A stretch of 64,000 nt of DNA from Saccharomycopsis fibuligera x Saccharomycopsis cf. fibuligera (GCA_001936135.1 CP012810.1:372001-436000), one strand, 5' to 3'. Positions 31,111 through 41,236 are shown, counted from the first letter of the stretch. Notes: generated from the letters alone by a model not told the origin. Made by a program: numbers and translations.

Positions 31111-33159
31111 TTATTCTTCAAACTTAATAAATGATTCAAAAGGATCATCTCTGAAAACTGGTAAATCTTCTTTAGTCAACTCAATTGGTTCTTTATCCTT
31201 TTTGAAAAATTCTTCAAACTCTTGCCAATGCAATTTAATTGAGTCTTTGGCTCTGTTATACCAATCTTGCAAATCTGAATTACCGCAAGCCCCCTCAAGA
31301 GTCAAATCGCCTCTAGAGTCAAATCGAGTAGGCACTTGATCCTTACTTGGAGGATCTTTACAGATTTCATCAGGAACCCATAATCCAATATCACTTTGAT
31401 AGTTGTGATCAAAACATTTAAATGAGTTGAATGGTCTATCACCGTAAAATCTTTTTAAAATTCGTTCAACTTTACGTGGAATGTAAGCTTGAGCACCTTC
31501 GTAAATGGTTCTTCTTAATGGGAAAAGGTCTTCAAGAGTGAAAAACTGCAAATGTTTGCAATGCACTGGAAAGTATTTTTCAGGTTCATTTTTGATTTGA
31601 TTTGGAGTAACTTCCAAATAGTCAGGAATTTTATGATCAGTGTTCCAAAGAGCAGAAATATCAATATAAATTCCACTTCTTGCATCAATAAATCTAGCAT
31701 CAATAAAATTATTGCCTGAACCTTGTTGGGAATAAACATGATTAGTTTGAAGCCAAAATAATCCATTACCACTTTTTGGGTTTTCAATGATAAGAGAATT
31801 GTTTAAGTATCTACCAATTTTGTTCAAATCTTGAATGGAAACCTGAGCATCAATATCATTATCCCATGGCAAATTTTGAGCATTAAACCACCATCCAATT
31901 AAGTTACCATAATTAATCCAAGTAACAATGCCGTAATTTTCACACAATTTAAACCATGCTCTAACTAAATGATGAATCACTGCAATTCTTTCTTCATGAG
32001 AAATAATTTGTCTAATGAATGGGAAATTATAATGATGAAGTTCTGCGTTTCTATCAACTCTCAAACCAGGAAATGTAAAATAAAAATGTGGTTGAACTGC
32101 ATGGTCTTTAGCATACTGCAAAAAATCTCTATACTTCTCATCTTCTTTGGATAAAGAAGATTGTTTTTTCAAATTTTCCAAATCAGCCTCAGGATCCCAT
32201 TCAAAATCTTCTTTTTTCAATGACTTGTCAACTGGCAAATGCAAATCCTTCAACTCACCACCATTTCCGCTGTAGGTGTCAAGTAACTTGTAAGTTAATT
32301 TAAGATTATCTTCTCTGGTAGGAGTGTTTTTAGTGGTGTTTGCTTTGTTGTCATGAGTAATACCAAATTTGGCCTTCAAATCAGCCAAATCCGATTTACG
32401 TTCTTTAACATCAAATTCAAAGTATTTCTTGTCAGTTTCAAAAATAAGTCTTTCAGGGTTGTGAAGATAATATTTTTTCCAAATTGCTGAACAAATACCA
32501 ATGGATTTTAACTGCTCATCAAAAAACAAGTTTTTTTCATGTAAATCTTCATCGATCCAAGGGTCTCTCTTATCTTGCATTTCTTCATAACAAAACTTGG
32601 TTAAAATTTCTTTAATTTTGTCATGGTCATTATCAATGGAACCAACAATGTCTTGATATGATTCAATAAACAAATCAGCTTGAGAAACATCAACCCAATC
32701 AGCCCAATCAAAATTGGTTGAAGGTCTCTTATTCACGTTTTTTTTGTCAGAATAAAAATGAACTAATTCTTCCAAATAAACATTAATGGAAACCCTTGGG
32801 TCTAAAAGTTTATTCTTTGGCTTAACTGCGCTGAAATGAGTAGCTGCAAACACTGGAAGCTTGAAGAAACTGCGGTCTAATTTCATGTAGTAACGCAAGT
32901 TTTCGCTAACAGACGAGAATTTTTGGTAGTCAAAACTAGCAACATTATTGATGAGACAAACAGAAAAGAAAAATATGAATGCCAACAAAAGGACGATAAA
33001 AGAGTTGTTTGAGCCACCAGCAGCACTGCTAGAGGAACTTCTGAAGGAGTTTTTAGCCAGCGGGTTCTGGCTAAATATGTTGGAAATGCCAAATGGAACA
33101 TAGCGAATTACGCGGTTGAGGTAAATGATGGGCAAGCTGAGAACGCCTAGCAACCTCAT
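31111..33159 (-). CDS. MNN4: Mnn4-type LicD-domain mannosylphosphate transfer protein
   Basis: The 682-residue type II Golgi protein has a short N-terminus, one signal anchor (about residues 52-71, IVLLLAFIFFFSVCLINNV) and a luminal stem. In the C-terminal half is the LicD/nucleotidyltransferase-like motif INYGNLIGWWFNAQNLPWDN followed by DID, with the conserved acidic triad. Mnn4 is required for adding mannosylphosphate to N-glycan outer chains, together with Mnn6/Ktr-type enzymes. The acidic cap affects dye binding and recognition of the cell wall. The family is expanded in Candida, so this may be MNN4 itself or a paralogue. It lacks the long Lys/Glu repeat tail of S. cerevisiae Mnn4. The start at 33159 is the first ATG before the anchor. 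Confidence 0.85.
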   Translation of the reverse strand: MRLLGVLSLPIIYLNRVIRYVPFGISNIFSQNPLAKNSFRSSSSSAAGGSNNSFIVLLLAFIFFFSVCLINNVASFDYQKFSSVSENLRYYMKLDRSFFKLPVFAATHFSAVKPKNKLLDPRVSINVYLEELVHFYSDKKNVNKRPSTNFDWADWVDVSQADLFIESYQDIVGSIDNDHDKIKEILTKFCYEEMQDKRDPWIDEDLHEKNLFFDEQLKSIGICSAIWKKYYLHNPERLIFETDKKYFEFDVKERKSDLADLKAKFGITHDNKANTTKNTPTREDNLKLTYKLLDTYSGNGGELKDLHLPVDKSLKKEDFEWDPEADLENLKKQSSLSKEDEKYRDFLQYAKDHAVQPHFYFTFPGLRVDRNAELHHYNFPFIRQIISHEERIAVIHHLVRAWFKLCENYGIVTWINYGNLIGWWFNAQNLPWDNDIDAQVSIQDLNKIGRYLNNSLIIENPKSGNGLFWLQTNHVYSQQGSGNNFIDARFIDARSGIYIDISALWNTDHKIPDYLEVTPNQIKNEPEKYFPVHCKHLQFFTLEDLFPLRRTIYEGAQAYIPRKVERILKRFYGDRPFNSFKCFDHNYQSDIGLWVPDEICKDPPSKDQVPTRFDSRGDLTLEGACGNSDLQDWYNRAKDSIKLHWQEFEEFFKKDKEPIELTKEDLPVFRDDPFESFIKFEE

Positions 33160-33364
33160 TTTTTGGCTGTGATGAATAATACCTTGGTGATATCAAGCAG
33201 TGGGAGTTATTTTGAGTACTAGCTGAAAGTGGGAGTGAGAGTGAGGTTTTGATATTGACCTAGATGATGACAGCTCTAGTCAAAAGCAAGAAAATCAGCA
33301 ACTGGACGGAAACTGGTAAAAAGAAAGTAGCGAGAAGATGACAAGCGGCCTAGAACTACGCTAG

Positions 33365-33382
33365 CCAGCGGCTAGCCGCTGG
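33365..33382. repeat. Perfect 18-bp palindrome CCAGCGGCTAGCCGCTGG
   Basis: The palindrome lies about 205 bp upstream of the MNN4 ATG. Its core CGG-CTAG-CCG is an inverted CGG pair with a 4-bp spacer, the form of site bound by some Zn2Cys6 dimers. A regulatory role is inference. Confidence 0.75.
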
Positions 33383-34463
33383 GGGGCAGCCAGGCACAGG
33401 GACAAGACACCCCTTTCTTTAGTAACAGGGCTTCTAACCTTTTGTGTAACTGCAGTAAAGCCCCAGTTTCGACACCCCTTACATTTCCTTTTTGGGAACA
33501 TGCACACGCGACAGGGTCTTTTTGAATATCAAACTGAAATCGCAATTACGAGCGCCGCTCAATCTGGGTATAGAGGTCCAGTGCTCTATAGGGACTCAGA
33601 TGGCAGAATAGAAAAAGTTTGAGCACGCTACAGTTGAGTGTCTTGAGAAATGAGCGCTTACTCCGCTCGAGTGGTTGTAGCCAGAGACTAGGTTTGCCAG
33701 CGAGGACCAGACCACTAACCCTCAAGCTAATCTACGTAAAGTGAATACACGCTGATAAACACGCTGCCTATGGAGGCTTTTTTGTGTTCATACGGGGTGT
33801 ATACACACCCTCTAAACTAGGGGATATAGGACTAACGAAGGCCGGGTAGCACAGAGTTATAACCTCAAGGATTTCTTTTTTCTAAATTACATAATCGGCT
33901 GCATTTTAATAGCAAAGACATGATACACAAAAACCCAGGAAACTGGTGAACTTGACGTTAGCAAGGTAAGCACTTGAGGAAAAAAGAATTCCGGAGCTTA
34001 GCCTGCGAAACCCAAAGGAGCTTACAGACTCTTGCAAGGCGATTAGGACTCTTTTTAATCTCTTGGTATGACCAGGTATAGTCATCTACTTCGGATGTTA
34101 CAGCAAATATTCTCCGGCTCTATATTGGGAAACTCGATAGTTAGCTTTCTGAGAAGCTCGAGAAGAAAGAAGAGGTCCCGGTGGATTGAAAGAATCTTTT
34201 GTTTTTGCCATACCCTTACAGAAGCTTGTTGTTGTAAATATCTTGATATGTTCCAAAGTATACACTATTTGTTAAGTCCTTTGTGCTTTGCTGCAATCAA
34301 GTGAATGCCAATCAAATAGTTAGAATCTTCGCTCCCGGGCGCTTTTTTCTACCTGGCTAGTTATTCGTTGATACAAAAATTGGTTAACCAAAGGAACTTC
34401 AACTCTTTGGAGTGCCTATAAGTTTTAAGCGAGACTGGAACTGATCAAAGAGCGCAGTAGAGG

Positions 34464-34540
34464 AAATTTCAACATCATCGCTAATGTGCGCTGGTAGTTC
34501 TTTTTTTGTTCCGCTTACATAAGCGATGATGTTGAAATTT
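34464..34540. repeat. 24-bp near-perfect inverted repeat with 29-nt spacer
   Basis: The left arm 34464-34487 begins AAATTTCAACATCATCGCT. The right arm 34517-34540 is its reverse complement with one mismatch in 24. It lies 210-285 bp upstream of UTP7. A transcript would form a stable long hairpin. Confidence 0.85.
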
Positions 34541-34748
34541 TTATATTTTTTTTTTTATTATTTTTTGTCCGATGCATGCAGAGGCAGAAAGAAAAAAAAA
34601 AATTTTTTGCTCTATAATTATCCCTCGTATGAAAGATCATCAATTTCTGTCTGTTCATTACTGATTATATCACCGTGTCTGTCTACTGCTGTATATTATA
34701 TTAAAAGAATTTAATAGCCTATATCAAATACATCAACAGAATAGTACC

Positions 34749-36323
34749 ATGTCTCAGTACAGCAAATACCAAAGAGATGGAGGCGTCTCCAAAAAATACT
34801 CCAAGCCCAAGGACAAGAGAGTCCGTGCCAACTTGAAAAGACTAGATGACAGATACAACCAAGCAGTGAAAGAAGCTCAAAATACTGAGATTCTTTTACA
34901 AGAGTCTGGCGGGTTTCTTGAGCCAGAAACTGAAATGGAAAGAACTTTCAAAATTAGCCAAGATGAGATCAAAGCCAGTGTAGATGAAAGTACTAGTCGC
35001 AAAGCCATCGATTTGAAGCTTCATGAATTTGGTCCATATGTGTTTGATTTCTCAAGAAATGGTAGAGATTTACTTGTTGCTGGAAAAAAAGGACATGTTG
35101 CCTCTATGGATTGGCAATATGGTAAGCTTAATTGTGAGCTCAATTTGAATGAAACCGTCAATGCAGTAAAACATCTCCATAATGATCAATTTTTCGCGGT
35201 GGCACAAAAGAAATACACATTTATTTATGACAAATTGGGAACGGAATTGCATAGATTGAATCAGCATATTGAAGTGAAAAATATGGAATTTTTACCATAC
35301 CATTTTTTACTTGCTACTAGTGGGAATACTGGTTTTTTGAAATATCAAGATGTGTCAACTGGGGTATTAATATCTGAATTACGTACAAAACTTGGTCCAA
35401 CAATTTCAATGAGACAAAACCCATGGAATGCAGTGATGCATTTGGGCCATTCTAATGGTCAAGTGTCTCTTTGGAGTCCAACTATGCCTAAGCCATTAGT
35501 GAAAATTTTAAATTCTAGAGGTGCAGTCAAATCAATAGCAATAAACAGAACTGGTAATTATATGGCTACCACTTCAACGGATAAAACTTTGAAACTTTGG
35601 GATATTAGAATGTTTAAAGAATTAAATTCAATAGTATTACCTACTCCGGGAACAAGCATTGATATCTCTGATACCGATCTTTTAAGTGTTTCTTTTGGCC
35701 CTCATTTGAATGTATACAAGGACATATTCAAAAGTAGCCCAGAAACCAATACCAATTTGTACATGCATCATTTAAATGCTGGCTCCAAGATTGAGATGAA
35801 CAAGTTTGTGCCATTTGAAGATTTGCTTACTATTGGTCATGAAAAAGGGATAACTAATCTTATTGTTCCAGGAGCAGGTGAAGCAAATTTCGATGCTTTG
35901 GAAATAAATCCATTTGAAACAGCTAAGCAACGTCAAGAATCTGAAGTTAGATCTTTGGTGAATAAATTAAAACCAGATATGATTACATTGGATCCAAGTA
36001 TCATTGGTACCATAGAGAAGAAAGCCAATACTACTAGACTTACAGCTAAAGATGTTGTTGAACTTACTAATCAAAAAAATCAAGCTGCTGCCGGCAGTAA
36101 CGATGTCAAGATGACAATTCAACCAAAACTAAAAGGTAAAAATTCCGCATTACGTCGCCATTTGAGAAAGAAGTCAAAGAATGTTATTGATGAAAGAAAA
36201 TTGAGAATTGAAAGTAATTTGAAAAGAGAAAAAGAACTTCGTGCCAAAATTCATAATAAAAGTGACAAAAACGTTAACGATGAAGATGATTTGTTGAATC
36301 CTGCAATGTCTAGATTCAAGTAG
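34749..36323 (+). CDS. UTP7: U3 snoRNP / SSU processome WD40 protein Utp7
   Basis: The 524-residue protein starts MSQYSKYQRDGG and has a basic N-terminal part (KDKRVRANLKRLDDRYNQAV). A WD40 propeller follows (FGPYVFDFSRNGRDLLVAG; NPWNAVMHLGHSNGQVSLWS; INRTGNYMATTSTDKTLKLW). The BING4CT-type C-terminal part contains FVPFEDLLTIGHEKGI, ending in a Lys/Arg-rich helix (ALRRHLRKKSKNVIDERK). This is the WDR46/BING4/Utp7 arrangement. Utp7 is needed for 18S rRNA processing in the nucleolus and also has reported kinetochore links. The length is near S. cerevisiae Utp7 (554). I found no CTG codons in the parts read, in line with their rarity here. Confidence 0.95.
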   Translation: MSQYSKYQRDGGVSKKYSKPKDKRVRANLKRLDDRYNQAVKEAQNTEILLQESGGFLEPETEMERTFKISQDEIKASVDESTSRKAIDLKLHEFGPYVFDFSRNGRDLLVAGKKGHVASMDWQYGKLNCELNLNETVNAVKHLHNDQFFAVAQKKYTFIYDKLGTELHRLNQHIEVKNMEFLPYHFLLATSGNTGFLKYQDVSTGVLISELRTKLGPTISMRQNPWNAVMHLGHSNGQVSLWSPTMPKPLVKILNSRGAVKSIAINRTGNYMATTSTDKTLKLWDIRMFKELNSIVLPTPGTSIDISDTDLLSVSFGPHLNVYKDIFKSSPETNTNLYMHHLNAGSKIEMNKFVPFEDLLTIGHEKGITNLIVPGAGEANFDALEINPFETAKQRQESEVRSLVNKLKPDMITLDPSIIGTIEKKANTTRLTAKDVVELTNQKNQAAAGSNDVKMTIQPKLKGKNSALRRHLRKKSKNVIDERKLRIESNLKREKELRAKIHNKSDKNVNDEDDLLNPAMSRFK

Positions 36324-37520
36324 TTTTGTATTTTGTTTCTGTTTTCCTCTTTCTTTTACGCACTTTCTCCCACATAAAATATTGTTTCATTTCCTCTCAT
36401 CCTCATACCTTTTTCTGTACCATATAGCATTTCTTTTCTTTTTTTTTTTTTTTTTTTTTTTGTTTGTTTTTTTCTTTCAACTTCAGTTTCAAATTTGATT
36501 TCTGTTCATTTGATCTTCATTTAATTGTCAACTTGTTGTTTCTTTGTTCTTGATTTTATCCATATGGGTTAATATACCTTAATGTTTACTATTCCTGTCT
36601 AATATCTAAGAAATATTAATGTATCTTACTCAAAGGGAACAATAATTTAACTAGGCTGTTTATTCTCTTCTATACACTATCATCTTCGTGAATTAGTTCG
36701 TTGACGGCGTAAAGCACTTATCCTTTTCAGAAGGCAAGCAGTATCGTTGAGCCTAAGAGTGCAGAAGTGCTTTGTTTTGGCCCTTACTTGAGACTCCATC
36801 GCCCCGCAATGTTTGTCTGAGCACCTCTTCGGTTCAAGAGTTTGATATTATTTATGAGTATGAGAGTACTAAGACCCCATCATTACCAACATTTCTCTAT
36901 AATCACTCTCTTGTAGCCAGTCTGCTAACTAGTAGGCGAAACGAAAACCAATATTTGCCTGCGATGATAATATAGAGATACTTAGAGATATCAGCAGCTG
37001 TTCATGCTTTACCTAATATTCAGTTCTAACGGCATCAGTGACTGTACCATCGTTTTTTCTTCACATTGAATATAGTCAACTGCCAGTATTTAGAATCACA
37101 ACCTCTTAGGCATAACAGTGCTCTTACAGATGACCCGCCATTGACTTCATAATAGCTGTCAATAATTTCATCACTATTGTCTTCACTAAGCACCCCGCCC
37201 TATGTCAACCCAGATTTATAGCTATAGTACCTGCAGACGGCTTGTAGACTTGACTTGAGTATGCAAATTTTACATTACTTTACAAAAAGTTCTCGTCGAA
37301 GAAGCAAGCACAAGAACTCATAACTATAAGAAATCACGTTTTTCTTTAATTTGATGTCAAAAATACAATGATAAGAGCGTAGAATAGATAGTAATAAGGA
37401 AAAAAAAAGTATTAAAATGAAAAAGAGTAAAAAGAAAGCTATAGAGAAAAAATAAGAATGGGGCAGTAAAATGACATAAATTAAACAGTACCAATTACCA
37501 TTCAAATCAATTCAATTAAA
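36324..37520. other. Convergent 3' region UTP7-RPN2
   Basis: This 1.2-kb region has a 23-nt T tract (36439-36461). A minus-strand open stretch of 54 codons (37199-37038) has balanced amino-acid content but no ATG. No gene is confirmed. Confidence 0.5.
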
Positions 37521-40346
37521 TTATTCCAAATCGTCTTCAGCAAGAGTAAATGGTTCAGGTAATGGCGCTTCATTGTCATTCAGCTGTCTGAGGGTCTTTA
37601 TGTATTCAACCTTTTCACCTTGTTTTTTATCTATCAACACAACCACACCATTATTGTTTTTATATTCTCTAACTGGTTTAAATCTTCCATTTTCTATAAA
37701 TGACACATACTTGAGTTGAGATGGAACAACTCTAGTCAAATTGTCAAGTTCATATTGTTCTTCTTCTTCTTCTTCTGGTTCTTCTTCCTCTGCTTCAGGT
37801 TTTTCCCCATCATTCTTGACATTCCCGTTAGCTTGCTCGCCAGTCTCATCAATGTCCATCTTTTCATCTTTGTCAGCAGCAGCTCTTTGAGCTCTTTGTT
37901 TGGCTCTGGCAGTAGTTGACAATACCGCAGTTTCCAATTTTTCTGCCTTCTTTTCTTTGACATCTTCAGACTTTGGTGGGTAAGCAAAAAGTGATTTTTT
38001 GCTGTTACATGCCAATGGGAATTTTGGAATTTTCAAATCTTCCTTCACACCAACAACGGTAGTTGGGGCAAAACTTAAAGATAAGAAATGTGTTAATGGG
38101 AACCAATACCAATTTTGAAGGAATAACGTTAACCCAACAATACCTTTAACATTTAAAGAATTTGTATGAGTATGTTCCAAGCTAATAGTAACATTTCTAC
38201 CACCAGCATCAATAATACCTTGAGATAATGCAGCACCAAATTTGGTCAAACCTTCTTGACCCTTGCTAGTTACGATAGTAGAAAGAGTTTGTTTAGTTTT
38301 ACTTAAAGTTGGACTAGTTTTGTCGTTTTGTTGAATAAGAATCAATGAAGTAGCAATTAATGCACCTTGTCTAACAAAATCCACTGGATCTTTGGTCAAT
38401 GGTTCTAAAAGATCAAGCGCTGCTGGGAAATGACCTTTACCAGCACAAGAAATACCAAGGGCTAATGCAGTACCGTATCTAACATGTGGATTGTAAGATT
38501 CAGCCAATAATTCAACAATGGAAGGCACAGTTTTGTAATCTCTAATCAAAATGAAACCAAGAGAAATCACTGCTGCTCTTCTAACATCGTTACTAGAGTC
38601 ACTAACTGCGACATGCAAAAGTTTTTTGATTGCTTGTTTGTTACCAGTACCACAGTAAGCTAAAGCAATAGTGAAACAACTTCCGTAACGCAAGTTTGAG
38701 TTTTGTTCATTAATCAATTCTTCGATGGAATCGTCAGCTTGTTCTTCTTTACCAAAGCTGATCAAAGCAACGGTCAAAGACAATCCACGAATAATGTTTT
38801 CATGCTGAGTTTCTCTGGCATAAGTTATCATATCATTAATGATATCCTTATTGTGAGAGCCCAACATCACCAAACCAATAGCCAAAGCCGCAGCTTCACC
38901 AGAAACTGCAGAGTCAGAATACAAAATTGTTTTGAGTTCGTCATAAATAGTTTCATCACCAGTGCCCATAGCAGCAACACCAATACCAAGACATGCGCCA
39001 TGCAAAATGACATCAACTTCCTCATTACCAGCAGAAGTACCTTTTTCAACAATGTGATTTCTCAAGTAGTCAATAATTTCGTTACCATGACCAGCATATA
39101 TAAGACCCAAAGCATACAAGGAACCACCTTTAGAGTAATGAGATCCAGTGGTTTCTGGCAAGTATGGTTCAAGAATAGACTTACCTCTGGACAAGTTACC
39201 CTTATGAATAACACCCAAGGCAGCGGTTGCGGTGAATTTAGACCAGTTTGAAGATTTGCCCAACCACTCCAAATTATCTTTTAAGAAGGAATGGTCAGCG
39301 GTACCTGCATGCAAAAATGCATTCATGAAACTGACAGCATTGTGGAACATGGAGTTTCTACCATCCAAAGCGGTTTTTGTTTGATTCAATATTTTGACAT
39401 CGGTGTTGTTGTTATTGTGGAGGAAAGTAATATCATAGTCGCAAGTTGGAATACCTGATAAAATCTTGGTTAATTTATTGTAATTTGACAAATGCTGGGT
39501 GTCTTCCTTTTGAAACTCTTTGATGGCAGCAATGGTTTTGTTCAATAATTCCTGCGAAGCAACCTGCACCAAATCAAAAGCCACTTGGTATGCAGTCAAA
39601 ACACTTTGTTTATCACCACTTTCTATCAAGTTCTTGAATAATTTTATTGATAAGTTTGAATCGTTTAGTTGCACAATCAATTTACTGATCAAGAAGTAAT
39701 CCGGGTTTTTCAATTTCAAAATGAGTTCGACCAATTTGTTCAAAGCAATGGTTTTGAATTGGGAAGTGTAATTGATGGTAGATATACAATTCAATGAGTA
39801 ATTGATTAACAGCAATGCATAGTCTTCTTTTTTAGCAGAAATTTGAGAGTTTACGATTGAGTCGACAATATCCAATCTGTAACTTTCCAAAGAAATGCCA
39901 ACACCAAGCGACAAGTTGTTTTCGTTAGTGCACTTAATCAACATTTTTTCAAAAATGCTAACCAATTTTGGATCCAAAAGTGATTTGTCACCAGTGACAT
40001 AGGCTTTTTTGCTCAATTCAATATATCTTTCAATACATTTTGAGACAATGGTTTCAACAAATTCGGAATTCTCATTGATGTTAAATTGCTCACCAGAAGC
40101 CAAAGAGAATCTAACAGAAGAATCGTAATCGCCCAAGTTGTAGTAAACCTTGGAAGCAATCAAAGCCGCGAGATTTCTTCCTTCGAAAGACTCGTCTTCG
40201 TACAATTCTTCAATATCAGCAAGGTTATTGGCAATTTCCGCCCACAACTCATCAACGACAGAATCCAACGATTGCAAAGCGTAGATCTTCAAATTGGAGT
40301 CTTCCTCGTCGAGCAACGCCAAGTAAGGAGATGCAGTCAAGGCCAT
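37521..40346 (-). CDS. RPN2: 26S proteasome regulatory particle subunit Rpn2
   Basis: The 941-residue protein (S. cerevisiae Rpn2 has 945) starts MALTASPYLALLDEEDSNLK. It contains the proteasome/cyclosome repeats as an alpha-solenoid in the centre, for example GAALAIGLVMLGS, YGSCFTIALAYCGTGN, RRAAVISLGFILI and RYGTALALGISCAGKG. A beta-rich C-terminal part with Lys/Glu-rich low-complexity stretch (PEAEEEEPEEEEEEQYELD) follows. Rpn2 is a base scaffold that binds Rpn13 and Rpn1/Rpt subunits. The start ATG at 40346 is at the conserved N-terminus. The upstream region carries a GGCAAA core that could bind Rpn4. Confidence 0.97.
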   Translation of the reverse strand: MALTASPYLALLDEEDSNLKIYALQSLDSVVDELWAEIANNLADIEELYEDESFEGRNLAALIASKVYYNLGDYDSSVRFSLASGEQFNINENSEFVETIVSKCIERYIELSKKAYVTGDKSLLDPKLVSIFEKMLIKCTNENNLSLGVGISLESYRLDIVDSIVNSQISAKKEDYALLLINYSLNCISTINYTSQFKTIALNKLVELILKLKNPDYFLISKLIVQLNDSNLSIKLFKNLIESGDKQSVLTAYQVAFDLVQVASQELLNKTIAAIKEFQKEDTQHLSNYNKLTKILSGIPTCDYDITFLHNNNNTDVKILNQTKTALDGRNSMFHNAVSFMNAFLHAGTADHSFLKDNLEWLGKSSNWSKFTATAALGVIHKGNLSRGKSILEPYLPETTGSHYSKGGSLYALGLIYAGHGNEIIDYLRNHIVEKGTSAGNEEVDVILHGACLGIGVAAMGTGDETIYDELKTILYSDSAVSGEAAALAIGLVMLGSHNKDIINDMITYARETQHENIIRGLSLTVALISFGKEEQADDSIEELINEQNSNLRYGSCFTIALAYCGTGNKQAIKKLLHVAVSDSSNDVRRAAVISLGFILIRDYKTVPSIVELLAESYNPHVRYGTALALGISCAGKGHFPAALDLLEPLTKDPVDFVRQGALIATSLILIQQNDKTSPTLSKTKQTLSTIVTSKGQEGLTKFGAALSQGIIDAGGRNVTISLEHTHTNSLNVKGIVGLTLFLQNWYWFPLTHFLSLSFAPTTVVGVKEDLKIPKFPLACNSKKSLFAYPPKSEDVKEKKAEKLETAVLSTTARAKQRAQRAAADKDEKMDIDETGEQANGNVKNDGEKPEAEEEEPEEEEEEQYELDNLTRVVPSQLKYVSFIENGRFKPVREYKNNNGVVVLIDKKQGEKVEYIKTLRQLNDNEAPLPEPFTLAEDDLE

Positions 40347-40496
40347 TTTGTGATACAGTGGTTGATGTGTTTGTTTTTTTGTTTTGATATTCTTTTGTTC
40401 TTTCTCTCTTTCCAGTCTTCAGTGAATCCCAATGGTGTTGGCAGAATGGGAAAACTAGAGAAGGCGTGGTCTTGTTGTGTCTGGGGGGCTTCAAGA

Positions 40497-40502
40497 TTTG
40501 CC
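40497..40502 (-). promoter_or_regulatory. Possible Rpn4 core site (GGCAAA) upstream of RPN2
   Basis: TTTGCC on the + strand gives AGAGGCAAAT on the RPN2 strand, about 150 bp before its ATG. Rpn4 sites (PACE) share the GGCAAA core. The flank differs from the known consensus, so confidence is low. Confidence 0.3.
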
Positions 40503-40843
40503 TCTGGTGTGTTGATTGATTATTTCTTGCCACTCTGAAAATTGCAAGCGCGGTAAAGGCGATCGAAAATCAAGGGTCACCCGGTTAGGTTAAGCTGATG
40601 TATACCATACAGGAGGTTCTGTGTTCAGTGGCATCTCATCACTCAAGAGTTCTTAAAAGATACACATCCTTCTGGTAAGTCTACATAAACTCTAGTTTGA
40701 GGTAATATAGACAAGCACTAGTATTGAAATACGAATAAATGTGCTTGTCTGTATGATATCACCAAACACTTTTCATAAGAAAGCTTGTTGTTTGTAGTGG
40801 GTCTGTCTCCGCCTCTGGATGTAGGGAATACCGTACAATATAT

Positions 40844-40895
40844 GACTGCCATGGTGGCAGTCTAGGCCTCTGAGTGGCTACAGACCCCAGAGGCC
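40844..40895. repeat. Two adjacent inverted repeats
   Basis: GACTGCCA (40844-40851) pairs with TGGCAGTC (40855-40862) over a 3-nt loop. GGCCTCTG (40865-40872) pairs with CAGAGGCC (40888-40895) over 15 nt. Both stems are perfect 8-mers and only 2 nt apart. Confidence 0.75.
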
Positions 40896-41050
40896 AATAG
40901 ACTACACCTAAAATAAGAACCTTATAATTCTGCTTTAGTCATTGTCAGTCATCACAAAAGCCAAAGCCCTCAAAGGGGCCACAAATGGCAATTTGAGTCC
41001 ACGATTGTTTGCCAAATCCGAACGGCAAGATACCATGGGTGTGGGCATTA

Positions 41051-41057
41051 TTACTAA
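41051..41057 (+). promoter_or_regulatory. Yap1/Cap1-type site TTACTAA upstream of ECM4
   Basis: TTACTAA is the canonical AP-1-like yeast site (Yap1/Cap1). It lies 180 bp before the ECM4 ATG. Glutathione transferases are typical Cap1 targets under oxidative stress. Function is inferred. Confidence 0.4.
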
Positions 41058-41236
41058 GTCTTACATGCTTCGCAGAAGCCCAACTGGACAGTTGCTCCGA
41101 GTATAAAGTTGTCCTTGTTCCTGTCTGTTTGCAAAATCCGAATTTGCACTTCTCATTTAGCATACACAGTAGCATGAGGAGCATACCATTGATCAGAAAC
41201 ACAACCAGACAAAATATCAACAAATCATTCCACATA

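Larger units (their letters stand above)
33160..34748. other. Long divergent intergenic region MNN4-UTP7
   Basis: This 1.6-kb region has less A/T than other spacers between about 33340 and 33870. It holds an 18-bp perfect palindrome (33365-33382), a GGGTGT/ACACCC inverted repeat (about 33796-33811) and a 24-bp inverted repeat (34464-34540). A 78-codon open frame at 34068-34304 has no coding signs that I trust. Confidence 0.6.
40347..41236. other. Divergent promoter region RPN2-ECM4
   Basis: This 0.9-kb region contains an Rpn4-like core (40497-40502), two adjacent inverted repeats (40844-40895), a repeated TTTGC-x-AAATCCGAA motif (41008-41022 and 41128-41142) and a TTACTAA site (41051-41057). 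Confidence 0.6.

Noticed and set aside
34068-34304. 78-codon plus-strand frame in the MNN4-UTP7 spacer
   Set aside because: It is short, with no recognisable motif and Cys/Arg-rich irregular content. It is compatible with chance.
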